Assembly (NCBI RefSeq): GCF_003096415.1
Contig: NZ_QEKH01000037.1
Span: 1-43,991 of the forward strand
Direction: 5' to 3'
DNA from: Victivallis vadensis
Lineage (GTDB): Bacteria > Verrucomicrobiota > Lentisphaeria > Victivallales > Victivallaceae
DNA: 43,991 nt
Below the pieces are notes generated by a model, which had not been told where the DNA came from, searched no databases, and saw nothing but the letters and a program-made list of their open reading frames with translations. The position numbers and the translations under genes are program-made. Positions 1 to 8,381 of this stretch are shown one piece after another; within the stretch, counting starts at the first letter, position 1; every line of letters begins with the position of its first letter.

Positions 1-17
1 ATTCCCTTTATGTTGAG

Positions 18-36
18 ATTTTGAGTTACTCAAAAT
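18..36. promoter_or_regulatory. Perfect 9-bp inverted repeat upstream of the LacI gene
   Basis: ATTTTGAGT and ACTCAAAAT flank a single T. It lies about 95 bp upstream of the -35 box of the lacI-type gene. It could be a distal operator or the end of an upstream transcription unit outside the window. There is no T-run, so a terminator is less likely. Confidence 0.3.
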
Positions 37-129
37 AAAAGGCAGATGCAACCTTGTCAAACAACACATCCCATCACAAAATTTGGGACATTATCGATCT
101 GTTTTTGTGAATTATTTTTCTTTTCCCTC

Positions 130-158
130 TTGACATTTGCCGGAGAATCTGTCATAAT
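130..158 (+). promoter_or_regulatory. Sigma-70-type promoter for the lacI/GH operon
   Basis: TTGACA at 130-135 and CATAAT at 153-158 are separated by 17 bp. The first codon of the regulator follows about 50 bp downstream. No other gene lies between, so this is the likely start of the transcript carrying the regulator, the pseudopilin and the two glycoside hydrolases. No good Shine-Dalgarno sequence precedes the ATG at 208. Confidence 0.7.
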
Positions 159-207
159 TAATTATGTAAAAATTTTCACATTGCAATGGAATTGAACTTG
201 AATTAAA

Positions 208-1227
208 ATGAAAAAGATTACGATCAAGGAAATTGCGGCCAATTGCGGCGTATCAATCGCGACAATTTCGCGGGCGATCAACAATTCCGGATATGTGAAG
301 CCGGAAATCCGGGATAAAATCCTGCATTACATCGACGACATCGGCTGGCGGAACAACAATCTGTCCGGACGGCTTCCGGTTCCGTCGGGGGAGGGGCGTT
401 CCGTCTGGCTCGTGGTGTCGAATGAGGCGCTGTTGAGTCCGGAATTCGACCGGCCGCTGGTAAACCGGGTGCTGGCCCGTTGCGAGGCGGCGGGATACGC
501 TCCGGTCCTGATGCCGGGACGGATCAACGAGGTGCTGAAGCTGGCGGAACGGGAACGGCCGCATGCGCTGGTGGTGTTTCACGCGAATCCGGTTTACCGC
601 GAGATCGTACGGGAGTTCCTGAAGCGGGGCATCCGGACGGTTACGGTCGGGGAGGAGCTGGACTATCCGGGCGTGATGATCCATCCCGACCATCGCTCCG
701 CCGCCCGGCTCGCCGCCGGACTGCTGGTGAAGGCGGGGCATCGCCGGATCGCTTTTTTCGGCGGCATGGGCATGGAGGCGCAGCCGCGCGGCATGGAAAA
801 TGTCCCGACCCGGCGGCTGCGCGCGATGCTTGAGGGAATCGGTGAAGCGATTCCCGGTTTCGACCTCCGGCGCGACGCGGTCAGCGACTGTTTCGGCGAG
901 CTGGACGCACTGAAAACGCTTCTGATGCGCGGCGAGCATACCGGCTGGATCTGCAGCAACTACCGGCAGTGCTGCCAGTTTTATTATGTGGCGGAACAAC
1001 TGAGGCTCAGGATTCCGCGCGACCGTTCGGTGGTCACCTTCACGGTGGATGAACCGGAGTGGCTGCTTCCGGGAAGGGTGTGCCGGCTTGCCGCCGACAA
1101 CGACAGGCGCGCGGAGCAGGTGGTACGGCAACTGGATGCGCCGCCGGTGCAGGAGAGCCGCGAGGAGTTATCCGATTGCATTTTACGGCAGGGCGACAGC
1201 ATCCGGAGAATCAAACCTAGGAAATAA
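208..1227 (+). CDS. LacI-family transcriptional regulator
   Basis: A 339-residue DNA-binding sugar-responsive regulator. The N-terminus has the LacI helix-turn-helix (KITIKEIAANCGVSIATISRAI, residues about 3-24) and a hinge region. The remainder fits the periplasmic-binding-protein-like effector domain, for example GLLVKAGHRRIAFFGG near residue 175. The effector domain is rather divergent, and the ligand cannot be read from sequence. It is the first gene of a + strand operon; its stop is 9 bp before the pseudopilin gene, and GH51 and GH36 enzymes follow. It most likely controls this operon in response to an arabinose- or galactose-containing sugar (inference from context). The start at 208 gives the canonical MKKITIKEIA beginning. 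Confidence 0.9.
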   Translation: MKKITIKEIAANCGVSIATISRAINNSGYVKPEIRDKILHYIDDIGWRNNNLSGRLPVPSGEGRSVWLVVSNEALLSPEFDRPLVNRVLARCEAAGYAPVLMPGRINEVLKLAERERPHALVVFHANPVYREIVREFLKRGIRTVTVGEELDYPGVMIHPDHRSAARLAAGLLVKAGHRRIAFFGGMGMEAQPRGMENVPTRRLRAMLEGIGEAIPGFDLRRDAVSDCFGELDALKTLLMRGEHTGWICSNYRQCCQFYYVAEQLRLRIPRDRSVVTFTVDEPEWLLPGRVCRLAADNDRRAEQVVRQLDAPPVQESREELSDCILRQGDSIRRIKPRK

Positions 1228-1236
1228 AGGAGAGAA

Positions 1237-2412
1237 ATGGCAAGGAAACGTTATTTTACATTGATCGAATTGCTGATTGTGATTGCAATTATCGCCCTAC
1301 TTTCTTTTCCCGGTGAAAAGAAAGTAGGCAAAGAAAAGCCGTGTAACGGCATGTGCGTCACTTCGTTCCTACTTATGCCGCTGGTGGGCTTCGCCCCCCC
1401 GGCCCCCCGGAAAAAAGCAAGAAGTGATTCGCGCGCCCCCCACAGGGGCATTGGCGCGCGTTACCTGGCGGCGGCACCTTGCCGCACGCTGGTGGGCTTC
1501 GCCCCCCCGGCCCCCCGGAAAAAAGCAAGAAGTGATTCGCGCGCCCCCCATAGGGGCATTGGCGTGCGTTACCTGGCGGCGGCACCTTGCCGCACGCTGG
1601 TGGGCTTCGCTCCCCCGGCCCCCCGGAAAAAAGCAAGAAGTGATTCGCGCGCCCCCACAGGGGCATTGGCGCGCGTTACCTGGCGGCGGCACCTTGCCGC
1701 ACGCTGGTGGGCTTCGCCCCCCCCGGCCCCTCGGAAAAAGCGTCGTTTCACCCTTATTGAGCTGCTCATCGTCATAGCGATAATCGCGATTCTGGCGGCG
1801 CTGCTGCTGCCTGCCCTGAACAAGGCGCGGGAACGGGCGAGGGCGACCGGATGTCTGAATAACCTTAAACAGGTCGGTTCCTACATGATGATCTATGCGC
1901 AGGACAGCGAGGATTGCCTTCCGCCGACTGACAACTCCACGCGTTATTGGAGTGTTGCATTGAAGGATGGCGGCTATCTGGAATACAGTGATCTGATGGT
2001 CTGTCCCGCCGCCTGGCCGTTTCATTTTGAGAACGTGGTATTTACATACGGCATGAATATCGGGCCGGGCTATGGTTTCGATGAGTCGCAGTTTATTACG
2101 CTGAAACGGCTGCAGGTGCCGTTCCATCAGCAGTATTATCCGAAATTCTCCGCTTCCACATTTCCGCTGCTGGCGGATACGATTGCTCCGGGGAGTGCGG
2201 CGGGAAGACCGACGGAACCCAAGGTTCAGGTTCGCAATTTCTTTTATCCGAGTTATAACAATGGAGCAGGCCTCGGCAGGCCGCAGGGAGTGGATTTGCG
2301 GCACGGCAACCGGGCGAATATGCTGTTCATCGACGGCCATGTCTCCGCGCTGGCGGAAGGAGTTCTGGTGGATGAGCTGGGATTCAGGGAAAACGGGTTG
2401 GTAACCTATTAG
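1237..2412 (+). CDS. Pseudopilin-like H-X9-DG protein with duplicated prepilin signal and inserted repeat array
   Basis: A 391-residue protein of the large type II/IV pseudopilin-like group common in Lentisphaerota and Planctomycetota. Residues 7-20 ([14 protein letters not shown]) form one prepilin methylation/transmembrane signal. Residues about 21-168 are low-complexity, from a hairpin and three-plus copies of a 36-residue unit ([16 protein letters not shown]...). A second complete signal starts at Phe171 and continues into a normal pseudopilin body ([13 protein letters not shown]). The C-terminus has [14 protein letters not shown], the H-X9-DG motif (His356, Asp366, Gly367). The SD is AGGAGAG just before ATG 1237. 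The gene lies between the LacI gene and GH51. It may be a live gene with an altered leader, a disrupted gene, or one restarted internally. No GTG/ATG with a clear SD was identified just before the second signal. Cell-envelope location is inferred. Confidence 0.8.
   Translation: MARKRYFTLIELLIVIAIIALLSFPGEKKVGKEKPCNGMCVTSFLLMPLVGFAPPAPRKKARSDSRAPHRGIGARYLAAAPCRTLVGFAPPAPRKKARSDSRAPHRGIGVRYLAAAPCRTLVGFAPPAPRKKARSDSRAPTGALARVTWRRHLAARWWASPPPAPRKKRRFTLIELLIVIAIIAILAALLLPALNKARERARATGCLNNLKQVGSYMMIYAQDSEDCLPPTDNSTRYWSVALKDGGYLEYSDLMVCPAAWPFHFENVVFTYGMNIGPGYGFDESQFITLKRLQVPFHQQYYPKFSASTFPLLADTIAPGSAAGRPTEPKVQVRNFFYPSYNNGAGLGRPQGVDLRHGNRANMLFIDGHVSALAEGVLVDELGFRENGLVTY
1296..1328. repeat. Perfect 14-bp-stem hairpin at the left edge of the inserted repeat element
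   Basis: CCTACTTTCTTTTC (1296-1309) and GAAAAGAAAGTAGG (1315-1328) pair perfectly around a 5-nt loop. It begins directly after codon 20 of the pseudopilin gene, where similarity to the pilin signal stops. It therefore marks the left boundary of foreign sequence. The following CAAAGAAAAG and the short dyad GCCGT-GTA-ACGGC look like part of the same element. Confidence 0.8.
1381..1740. repeat. Tandem array of 108-bp GC-rich units inside the pseudopilin gene
   Basis: Units start at CTGGTGGGCTTCGC, positions 1381, 1489, 1597 and 1704, with periods of 108, 108 and 107 bp; the fourth is partial. Each unit carries homopolymer runs (7-8 C, then 6 C, then 5-6 A) and internal dyads (GCGCGCC...GGCGCGC and CCCC-ACAG-GGGG). 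A unit length of 36 codons keeps the frame. The third unit lacks one C and the fourth has one extra C, so the frame is lost and then restored. The last unit runs into the gene through CGGAAAAAG, which resembles the unit's own CGGAAAAAAGC. Confidence 0.92.
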
Positions 2413-2425
2413 GAGAAAAAAGAGT

Positions 2426-4423
2426 ATGAAAAAGATTGGATGGATGGCGGCGGCAGGATTATTGGCGCTGACCGCCGGAGCGGAAACCGGAATCACGATA
2501 GGCCCGGCTCCGGCAATCCCGGTAAACCGCCGGGTGTTCGGCAACAACCAGCTCGCTTATCAGAATGCCGGAAATGCCGCCACCGGCGGCAACCACAACT
2601 CTTATGACAAAGGGTACGGCGTGTGGGACCCGGTGAAGGATGCACCGGTGCCGGAGATGGCCGGATTCGCCCGGAGTGCCGGAATGACCGTACAGCGCTT
2701 CCCCGGCGGCTGCGGCACGCATTTCTTCGATTGGAAGAAAGCGGTCGGCACACCGGCGGAACGCCCGAACCAGCGGTTCGCGCTGCCGGAGTTCCTGCGG
2801 TTCTGCGAGGCGACCGGGGCGGAACCGGTGATCACCCTGGCCGACTACGCCGGAACGGCCGCCGAGGCCGCGGAGCTGGTCGAATATCTGAATGCGCCCG
2901 ACGACGGCAGACATCCCTGGGCGGCGCGCCGGGCGGCCGACGGGCGCAAAGAGCCGTGGAATGTGGTCTGGTTTGAGTGCGGCAACGAAACTTACCACGG
3001 CAATCACCGCAAAGGGGCCGAAAGCCGCACCATGCCGTCACAGGAGTATGCCGTGCGCTACCGGGAGTTCCGGCGGGCGATGCGGGCCGTCGATCCGAAG
3101 GTCCGGCTCGGCGCGGTCTGGCATCGCGGCGAATGGAACCGGGTGCTGCTGGAACAGGCGGGAGCGGAGATCGATTTTTTCATTCCGCACATCTATGTCG
3201 GCGGTTACTCGGGCAACGACGGCAACCCGCCGCCGGAGACGCTGTTCAGAATCATGTTCGGCGGCGTGCGCATGGTGTCTGAGATGTTGAAGGAGTTCAG
3301 GCAGGAACTGGAGGCGGCGGGGATGCCGGGCGGCAAGCCGCTGGCGGTTACGGAATTCAACTGCCATTTCGGGCAGGAGAAACCGGCTCCGTACCGGCTC
3401 TCGCTCGGCGGTGCGCTGATCTGCGCCGAGATTCTCCGCCAATTTTTGTACAACCCGGATGTGCTGATGGCCAATTACTGGCAGTTCGCCAATGAATACT
3501 GGGGGATGATCCGCGGCTGCGAGACTCCGTACCGGGAGCGCCCCGCCTACCGGATGCAGAAGCTGTTTCACCGCTATTTGCTGGATGAACTGTTGACGCC
3601 GGAGGTCGCCGCACCGCTTTTTGACGCACCCGGCGGCTATGGCGTTCCGAAAGCGGCGGGCAAGGCGACCAGGGCGGGCGAAGGGGAACACTCCGCGAAT
3701 CTGCTGCCCGTGCAGAAGTGGCGCTTTCTCGATGGCGGTCTTTCGGGAAAGGTGGAACAGCATGAACACGCCGACGGCACGCTGGAGGTGGTTTTCAGAG
3801 ACGGTTCCGACATCAATTACTACCACGCCGCCAAGCTGATGCCCGCCTATCCGCTTTACGGTTACCGGGTCACGGCCGAGGTGCGTACCGAGGGACTGGA
3901 GAACGCGACTGGAGCCGCGCTTCAGATCGGCGACGGCCGCGGTTTCAATGCGACCCGTTCCTGCGCCGGGACGGAAGGGGTGAAAAGCGCAGAGTGGCAA
4001 ACCGTGTCGGCCGTCTACACCCCGTTGGTGGATACGGACAGCCTGATTATTCAGGCGCGGCGGATGGCGGGCGGCTCGCCGGGCCGGATGTTCATCCGCA
4101 ATGTCCGGGTTATGCAGACATTGCCCGAAAACCTTGGAGCGAGTCCGCTGGTCGAAGCGACGGTCTCCCGGTCCAAAGACGGTAAGAAACTGGCTTTTGT
4201 GTTGATCAACAAGTCGCTGGATGCGGCGGAACCGGTCATGCTGGCAATCCCGGCGGCGGCGAAAGCCAAAGCGGAAACTTTGACGGGGCCGTCGGTTGCG
4301 GCCACCAACGAGGATGACCCGGAATGCGTGGCGGTCCGGCCGCTGGCGGTCGAACTGCGGAAGGAGGCGGTGACGCTGCAATTGCCGCCTTGTTCCCTGA
4401 CCGGAGTGGAGGTGGAGTTATGA
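2426..4423 (+). CDS. Secreted GH51-like alpha-L-arabinofuranosidase
   Basis: A 665-residue predicted exo-enzyme releasing arabinofuranose from arabinan or arabinoxylan. It has a signal peptide (MKKIGWMAAAGLLALTAGA, cleavage near 19-20). The clan GH-A barrel follows, with VQRFPGGCGTHFFDW near residue 90, acid/base Glu188 in WFECGNET and nucleophile Glu310 in VTEFN. Residues about 425-580 look like an inserted carbohydrate-binding jelly-roll (CBM4/9-like). The end (about 585-665) matches the C-terminal beta domain of arabinofuranosidases. The family call rests on these motifs; a related GH39/GH-A specificity is possible. The SD AGGAG lies 10 bp upstream of the ATG. The gene starts 13 bp after the pseudopilin gene and overlaps the next gene by 4 bp. 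Confidence 0.82.
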   Translation: MKKIGWMAAAGLLALTAGAETGITIGPAPAIPVNRRVFGNNQLAYQNAGNAATGGNHNSYDKGYGVWDPVKDAPVPEMAGFARSAGMTVQRFPGGCGTHFFDWKKAVGTPAERPNQRFALPEFLRFCEATGAEPVITLADYAGTAAEAAELVEYLNAPDDGRHPWAARRAADGRKEPWNVVWFECGNETYHGNHRKGAESRTMPSQEYAVRYREFRRAMRAVDPKVRLGAVWHRGEWNRVLLEQAGAEIDFFIPHIYVGGYSGNDGNPPPETLFRIMFGGVRMVSEMLKEFRQELEAAGMPGGKPLAVTEFNCHFGQEKPAPYRLSLGGALICAEILRQFLYNPDVLMANYWQFANEYWGMIRGCETPYRERPAYRMQKLFHRYLLDELLTPEVAAPLFDAPGGYGVPKAAGKATRAGEGEHSANLLPVQKWRFLDGGLSGKVEQHEHADGTLEVVFRDGSDINYYHAAKLMPAYPLYGYRVTAEVRTEGLENATGAALQIGDGRGFNATRSCAGTEGVKSAEWQTVSAVYTPLVDTDSLIIQARRMAGGSPGRMFIRNVRVMQTLPENLGASPLVEATVSRSKDGKKLAFVLINKSLDAAEPVMLAIPAAAKAKAETLTGPSVAATNEDDPECVAVRPLAVELRKEAVTLQLPPCSLTGVEVEL

Positions 4424-6246
4424 TGAGGGAGAAATTGTCTTGGGAGGTTTCCGTGCTGGCCGATGGAGTCCGTCATTCTGTCGGCGACGCGGTCGAACTT
4501 CGGCGCGGCGCGAACACCTTGCGGATCGCATTCCGCAACCGGAGCGGGCGGAGTGTGAAACTGGACGGCTTTCAGTTTGACGGCAGCGGGATTTCGATCC
4601 CCGGTCCGCGTCTGCGGCTCTACCGGGAAGGGTGGACGGCAGTCGCCGCCGCCGCGACGCGCCGGTATGGAGAGCGCGATTTCTTCGTCGATCCTGATTA
4701 CCGGCGGTTTGCGGTGGTGGATGCGGACGATTACAATTCGGATGAGCCGAACTGCTTTCAGGCGGAAAATGTGGTGGTGCTGAACGACTTGGAGAGCGGC
4801 CTCTCGTTGCTGGCCGGTTTCGTGACCGCCGCCGATTATTACAACCGGTTCCGGATTCGGCTGGATGAAGGCGGCGTACGCGAGTTTTTCATATTCGTAT
4901 ACGGTGACGGCCGCGAGGTCGCTCCGGGTGAGACGGTGCTTTCGGAGGAGCTGCTGATTCTGGAGGGGCCCGACGGCTACGCGCTGCTGGAACGGTATGC
5001 CGCATGTCTCGGCGACCGCATGAAAGCCCGTGTGCCGCAGTCGGTTCCGACCGGCTGGTGCAGCTGGTACTACTACTATTCGCGCGTGACCGAAAACGAT
5101 GTGCTGGAAAACCTTGAGTGGCTGCGGCGGCACAGGACGGAACTGCCGCTTGACTATTTCCAGATCGATGACGGCTATCAGCCCGCGCCGGGCGACTGGC
5201 TGATGCCGTCGGAACAGTTTCCGCACGGGCCGAAGTTCATTCTGGAAAAGATCGCCGAAGCCGGGTTCAGGCCGGGGCTGTGGCTGGCACCCTTCATGGT
5301 GCGTTCCGACTCGCGGCTCTTCCGGGAGCATCCGGAGTTTCTGATACGCGATGCGGCGGGCGAAATCCTTTATCCGATCAAATGGCGCGGGATCGACGCG
5401 GCGATTCTCGACTGTTCGCGCGAAGACGCATGTCACTGGCTGCGTGAGCTTTTTGCGACGCTGAAGGAGTGGGGCTGCACCTATGCGAAACTGGATTTCA
5501 TGATGTATGAGAGCTGCGTAACCGGCGGCGTGTTTCATGACCGCAGGTGTACGCGGGCGCAGGCGTTCCGGCGGGGGCTTCAGGCGATTCGGGACGGGGC
5601 GGGAGAGGATATGTTCATTCTCGGCGGCACCGTGGTGCTCGGGCCATGCGTCGGCCTGCTGGACGGCTGCCGGGTCGGACCCGACATCACCCCGTATTGG
5701 CGGCTGGAACACCAGCACGGCGGCGAAGCGCCGTCGGTGCCGAACGTCTGCCGCAATATCATCAACCGGCGCTATATGCACCGGCGGCTGTGGCTGAACG
5801 ATCCTGATGTGCTGATCGTCCGGCAGGACAACAACCGCCTGACGGAACCGGAAGTCCTGCTGTGGGTTTCTGCCCTGTGGCTGACCGGAGGCCTGCTGCT
5901 GCTTTCGGACCGCTTCGCCACCCTTGACGCGGAGCGGGCCGGACTCGCCCGGTTGCTGCTGGAGGAGCAGGACGCATTTGAAGCGGTGCGCCCGGTCGAT
6001 TTCTTCGAGCGGGAAATTCCGGCTGTCTGGTCCGGAGTCCGCCGGAAGGACCGCAAGCCGGTGCTCGGCTTTTTCAATCTCGGAGAAACTCCGCTGGCCG
6101 TGTCCGCCGACCTGGAACAGCTCGGCACGGCGGAATATCCGGCATGGCGGGAGTATTGGACGGGACGTGTGGAAAGGGTCTCCGGGAAACGGCTGTCCGC
6201 CTTGCTGGAACCGCACTGCGCCATGCTGTTTTTTCCGGTTGGCTGA
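4420..6246 (+). CDS. GH36-type alpha-galactosidase
   Basis: A 608-residue melibiase-family enzyme expected to cleave terminal alpha-galactosides. An N-terminal beta-sandwich (about 1-200) precedes a barrel beginning PTGWCSWYYYYSRV. The nucleophile is Asp359 in AKLDFM and the likely acid/base is Asp422 in CRVGPDITPYW; both family motifs are intact. A small C-terminal beta domain ends the protein. No signal peptide is seen, so it probably acts in the cytoplasm on imported oligosaccharides. The start at 4420 is preferred because ATGA overlaps the GH51 stop and GGAGGTGGAG precedes it; an in-frame ATG at 4423 is also possible. An upstream in-frame start at 4324 would lie deep in GH51 and is unlikely. 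Last gene of the operon. Confidence 0.88.
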   Translation: MMREKLSWEVSVLADGVRHSVGDAVELRRGANTLRIAFRNRSGRSVKLDGFQFDGSGISIPGPRLRLYREGWTAVAAAATRRYGERDFFVDPDYRRFAVVDADDYNSDEPNCFQAENVVVLNDLESGLSLLAGFVTAADYYNRFRIRLDEGGVREFFIFVYGDGREVAPGETVLSEELLILEGPDGYALLERYAACLGDRMKARVPQSVPTGWCSWYYYYSRVTENDVLENLEWLRRHRTELPLDYFQIDDGYQPAPGDWLMPSEQFPHGPKFILEKIAEAGFRPGLWLAPFMVRSDSRLFREHPEFLIRDAAGEILYPIKWRGIDAAILDCSREDACHWLRELFATLKEWGCTYAKLDFMMYESCVTGGVFHDRRCTRAQAFRRGLQAIRDGAGEDMFILGGTVVLGPCVGLLDGCRVGPDITPYWRLEHQHGGEAPSVPNVCRNIINRRYMHRRLWLNDPDVLIVRQDNNRLTEPEVLLWVSALWLTGGLLLLSDRFATLDAERAGLARLLLEEQDAFEAVRPVDFFEREIPAVWSGVRRKDRKPVLGFFNLGETPLAVSADLEQLGTAEYPAWREYWTGRVERVSGKRLSALLEPHCAMLFFPVG

Positions 6247-6251
6247 ATAAA

Positions 6252-6289
6252 AAAGCGGGTATGGAATTTTACATTTCCATACCCGCTTT
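6252..6289 (-). terminator. Intrinsic terminator of the uxuA operon, between convergent genes
   Basis: A perfect 15-bp stem (6252-6266 with 6275-6289) and an 8-nt loop lie between the GH36 and uxuA genes. Read on the - strand, the stem is followed by TTTTTTATT, so it is a classical terminator for uxuA. On the + strand there is no T-run, but the stem could still help end the GH36 transcript. Confidence 0.88.
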
Positions 6290-6307
6290 GAGTTGCCGGT
6301 GAAACAG

Positions 6308-7504
6308 TTACAGATTCATCGACTTCAGAATGCCGTGTTCGAGGCCGCGGATTTCGGCGAGGCCCTTCAGGCGGCCGATCGCGGTGTAACCCGGATTCGG
6401 GCAGGGGGGCTTGGCGAGGTCGTCGAGCATGGTGTGACCGTGGTCCGGCCGGAACGGCAGACGCCAGTCGGCGCGTCCCGCCTTCTTGCGGCGGACCTGC
6501 TCCTCGATGATCGCCTTGACCAGTCCGTACATATCGACCACGCCTTCGAGGTGGTTGGCTTCGAAGAAGTTGCCCTTGCCGTCATGCTGCGTGCTGCGCA
6601 GGTGTACGAAACCGACCCGGTCGGCGCACGCCTTGAACATCTCGACGATGTCGTTGTCGAGGCGGCCGCTGAAGCTGCCCGCGCAGAAGCAGACGCCGTT
6701 CGCGGGGCTGTCGACCATCTTGAGCAGATTTTTCACGTCGTTGATGTCGCTGAAAATCCGGGGCAGGCCGAGGATCGAATACGGCGGGTCGTCCGGGTGG
6801 ATCACCATGATGCAGCCCGCTTCCTCCGCGACCGGGCAGACTTCCGACAGGAAGTGCTTCAGGTTCGCTTCGAGATCGGCGCGGGTCAGGTGCTCGTACT
6901 TTTTGAGCATCGCGCGCACATCCTCAAGAGTCACGCCTTTGAAGCCCGGAAAGTTGTCGATCAGCCCGGTGGTGAACTTCTGCAGCTCTTCCGGGGTCAG
7001 GCTCTCATAGAAGGCTTTGGCTTCGGCGACCTTTTCGGGCGTGTAGTCTTTTTCGGCGCCGGCGCGCTTCAGGATGAAGATTTCAAACGCGGCGAACTGC
7101 GCCTGGTTGAAGTAAAGCGCTTCGGAGCCGTCCGGCAGCCGGTAGTGCAGGTCGGTGCGGATCCAGTCCAGCACCGGCATGAAGTTGTAGGTGATCACTT
7201 TCACGCCGCACTTGCCGAGATTGCGCAGGCTCTCCTTGTAGTTCGCGATGTACTCCTCGCAGCGGCCGCTGCCGGTCTTGATATCCTCGTGGACCGGCAG
7301 GCTCTCGACGACGCTCCAGACAAGACCGGCGTCCTCGATCACCTTTTTGTATTTCTCGATCTCCTCGACGCTCCAGACTTCGCCGTAGGGGATGTGGTGC
7401 AGACTGCTGACCACGCCGGTGGCGCCGGTCTGGCGCACGAATTCCAGCGAAACCGGGTCTTTCGGACCGTACCAGCGGAAGGTTTGTTCCATATTGTAAG
7501 CCAT
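6308..7504 (-). CDS. uxuA: Mannonate dehydratase UxuA
   Basis: 398 residues. It dehydrates D-mannonate to 2-keto-3-deoxy-gluconate in glucuronate catabolism. The protein begins MEQTFRWYGPKDPVSL, and LHHIPYGEVW, ESLPVHEDIKTG, VIHPDDPP and GFVHLRS are typical of the UxuA TIM-barrel family; the His/Asp-rich segments are consistent with the metal site. The start at 7504 (MAYNMEQTF) is chosen because CGGGAG lies 9 bp upstream and the 27 extra codons of the longer frame are antisense-like. It is the last gene of a three-gene - strand operon, 4 bp after the SDR oxidoreductase that makes its substrate. A hairpin terminator follows. Confidence 0.95.
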   Translation of the reverse strand: MAYNMEQTFRWYGPKDPVSLEFVRQTGATGVVSSLHHIPYGEVWSVEEIEKYKKVIEDAGLVWSVVESLPVHEDIKTGSGRCEEYIANYKESLRNLGKCGVKVITYNFMPVLDWIRTDLHYRLPDGSEALYFNQAQFAAFEIFILKRAGAEKDYTPEKVAEAKAFYESLTPEELQKFTTGLIDNFPGFKGVTLEDVRAMLKKYEHLTRADLEANLKHFLSEVCPVAEEAGCIMVIHPDDPPYSILGLPRIFSDINDVKNLLKMVDSPANGVCFCAGSFSGRLDNDIVEMFKACADRVGFVHLRSTQHDGKGNFFEANHLEGVVDMYGLVKAIIEEQVRRKKAGRADWRLPFRPDHGHTMLDDLAKPPCPNPGYTAIGRLKGLAEIRGLEHGILKSMNL

Positions 7505-7508
7505 GATT

Positions 7509-8354
7509 CTAGACTCCCGAAAAGGCGGAGAACGCGCCGTCGACCGGCAGTACCACGCCGTTGATGAAACTTGAGGCGGAATCATCGACCAGGAAGAGCA
7601 GCGCGCCGGTCAGGTCGTCCGGGGTGCCGAAACGTCCCATCGGAGTATGCGACAGAATGGTGTTGCCGCGCGCGGTGAGGCTGCCGTCCGGGTTGGTCAG
7701 CAGTGTGCGGTTCTGTTCAGTCAGGAAGAAGCCCGGGGCGATCGCGTTGACGCGGATGTTCACCTTCGAGAAATGCACCGCCAGCCACTGCGTGAAGTTG
7801 CTGATCGCCGCCTTGGCGCCGGAGTAGGCCGGAATTTTGGTCAGCGGCGTAAACGCGTTCATGCTGGAGATATTGATGATGGAACCGGCGCCCTTTTCCG
7901 CCATTTCACGGGCGAAAACCTGCGTGGTCAGCAGAGTTCCGAGGAAATTCAGATTGAACACGAAGCCGACGCCCGCCGGATCGAGATCGAAGAAAGTGGT
8001 CACGCCTTCGGTTTTCTTTACGAGGTCCTCCGGCATCAGGTACTCCTTGCTGGTGGTGCCCTTCGGGTTGTTGCCGCCCGCACCGTTGACCAGGATATCA
8101 CAGGCGCCGAGTTCGGCTTTGACGATAGCTTCGGCCTTCTTCAGACTTTCGAGGTCGAGCACATTGGCCGCGACGCCGATCGCCTTGCCGCCGGCCTTGA
8201 CGATTTCATCAGCGACTTTTTTCGCGGCTTCTTCCTTGAGGTCGAGGATCGCAACTTTCGCACCCGCTTCTGCGAGGGATTTCGCCATCACACTGCACAG
8301 GATGCCGCCGCCGCCGGTGACGACGGCCACTTTTCCATTGAGATCGACTTTCAT
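7509..8354 (-). CDS. SDR-type D-mannonate oxidoreductase (fructuronate reductase)
   Basis: 281 residues. It is predicted to reduce D-fructuronate to D-mannonate with NAD(P)H. It has the Rossmann motif TGGGGILCSVMA (classical TGxxxGxG region), NGAGG, and the Ser...Tyr-x-x-x-Lys catalytic set (ISSMN; YSGAKAA). The insertion NNPKGTTSKEYL after the NGAGG motif and the end GGAFSAFSGV are typical of the YjmF/UxuB-like SDR group that sits beside uxuA. ATG 8354 is preferred over ATG 8360 because AGGAG is 8 bp from the former and only 2 bp from the latter. The function is strengthened by the adjacent uxuA. It lies 27 bp downstream of the ROK gene. Confidence 0.88.
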   Translation of the reverse strand: MKVDLNGKVAVVTGGGGILCSVMAKSLAEAGAKVAILDLKEEAAKKVADEIVKAGGKAIGVAANVLDLESLKKAEAIVKAELGACDILVNGAGGNNPKGTTSKEYLMPEDLVKKTEGVTTFFDLDPAGVGFVFNLNFLGTLLTTQVFAREMAEKGAGSIINISSMNAFTPLTKIPAYSGAKAAISNFTQWLAVHFSKVNIRVNAIAPGFFLTEQNRTLLTNPDGSLTARGNTILSHTPMGRFGTPDDLTGALLFLVDDSASSFINGVVLPVDGAFSAFSGV

Positions 8355-8381
8355 TTCCATTTCTCCTTGAGTTGGATTGGG

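Noticed and set aside
1381-1740. Tandem repeats as a CRISPR array
   Set aside because: The 108-bp units are contiguous near-identical copies with no unique spacers and no cas genes nearby.
1369-2547. 392-codon - strand frame through the repeat array
   Set aside because: It arises because the repeat is open in several frames; no start signal or family match. The pilin motifs are on the + strand.
4051-6216. 721-codon open frame on the - strand opposite GH51/GH36
   Set aside because: It mirrors G+C-rich codons of two clear glycoside hydrolase genes, is Arg/Pro/Gln-rich, and has no domain or ribosome site.
6293-7564. 423-codon frame on the + strand opposite uxuA
   Set aside because: uxuA is unmistakable on the other strand; the frame begins inside the terminator hairpin.
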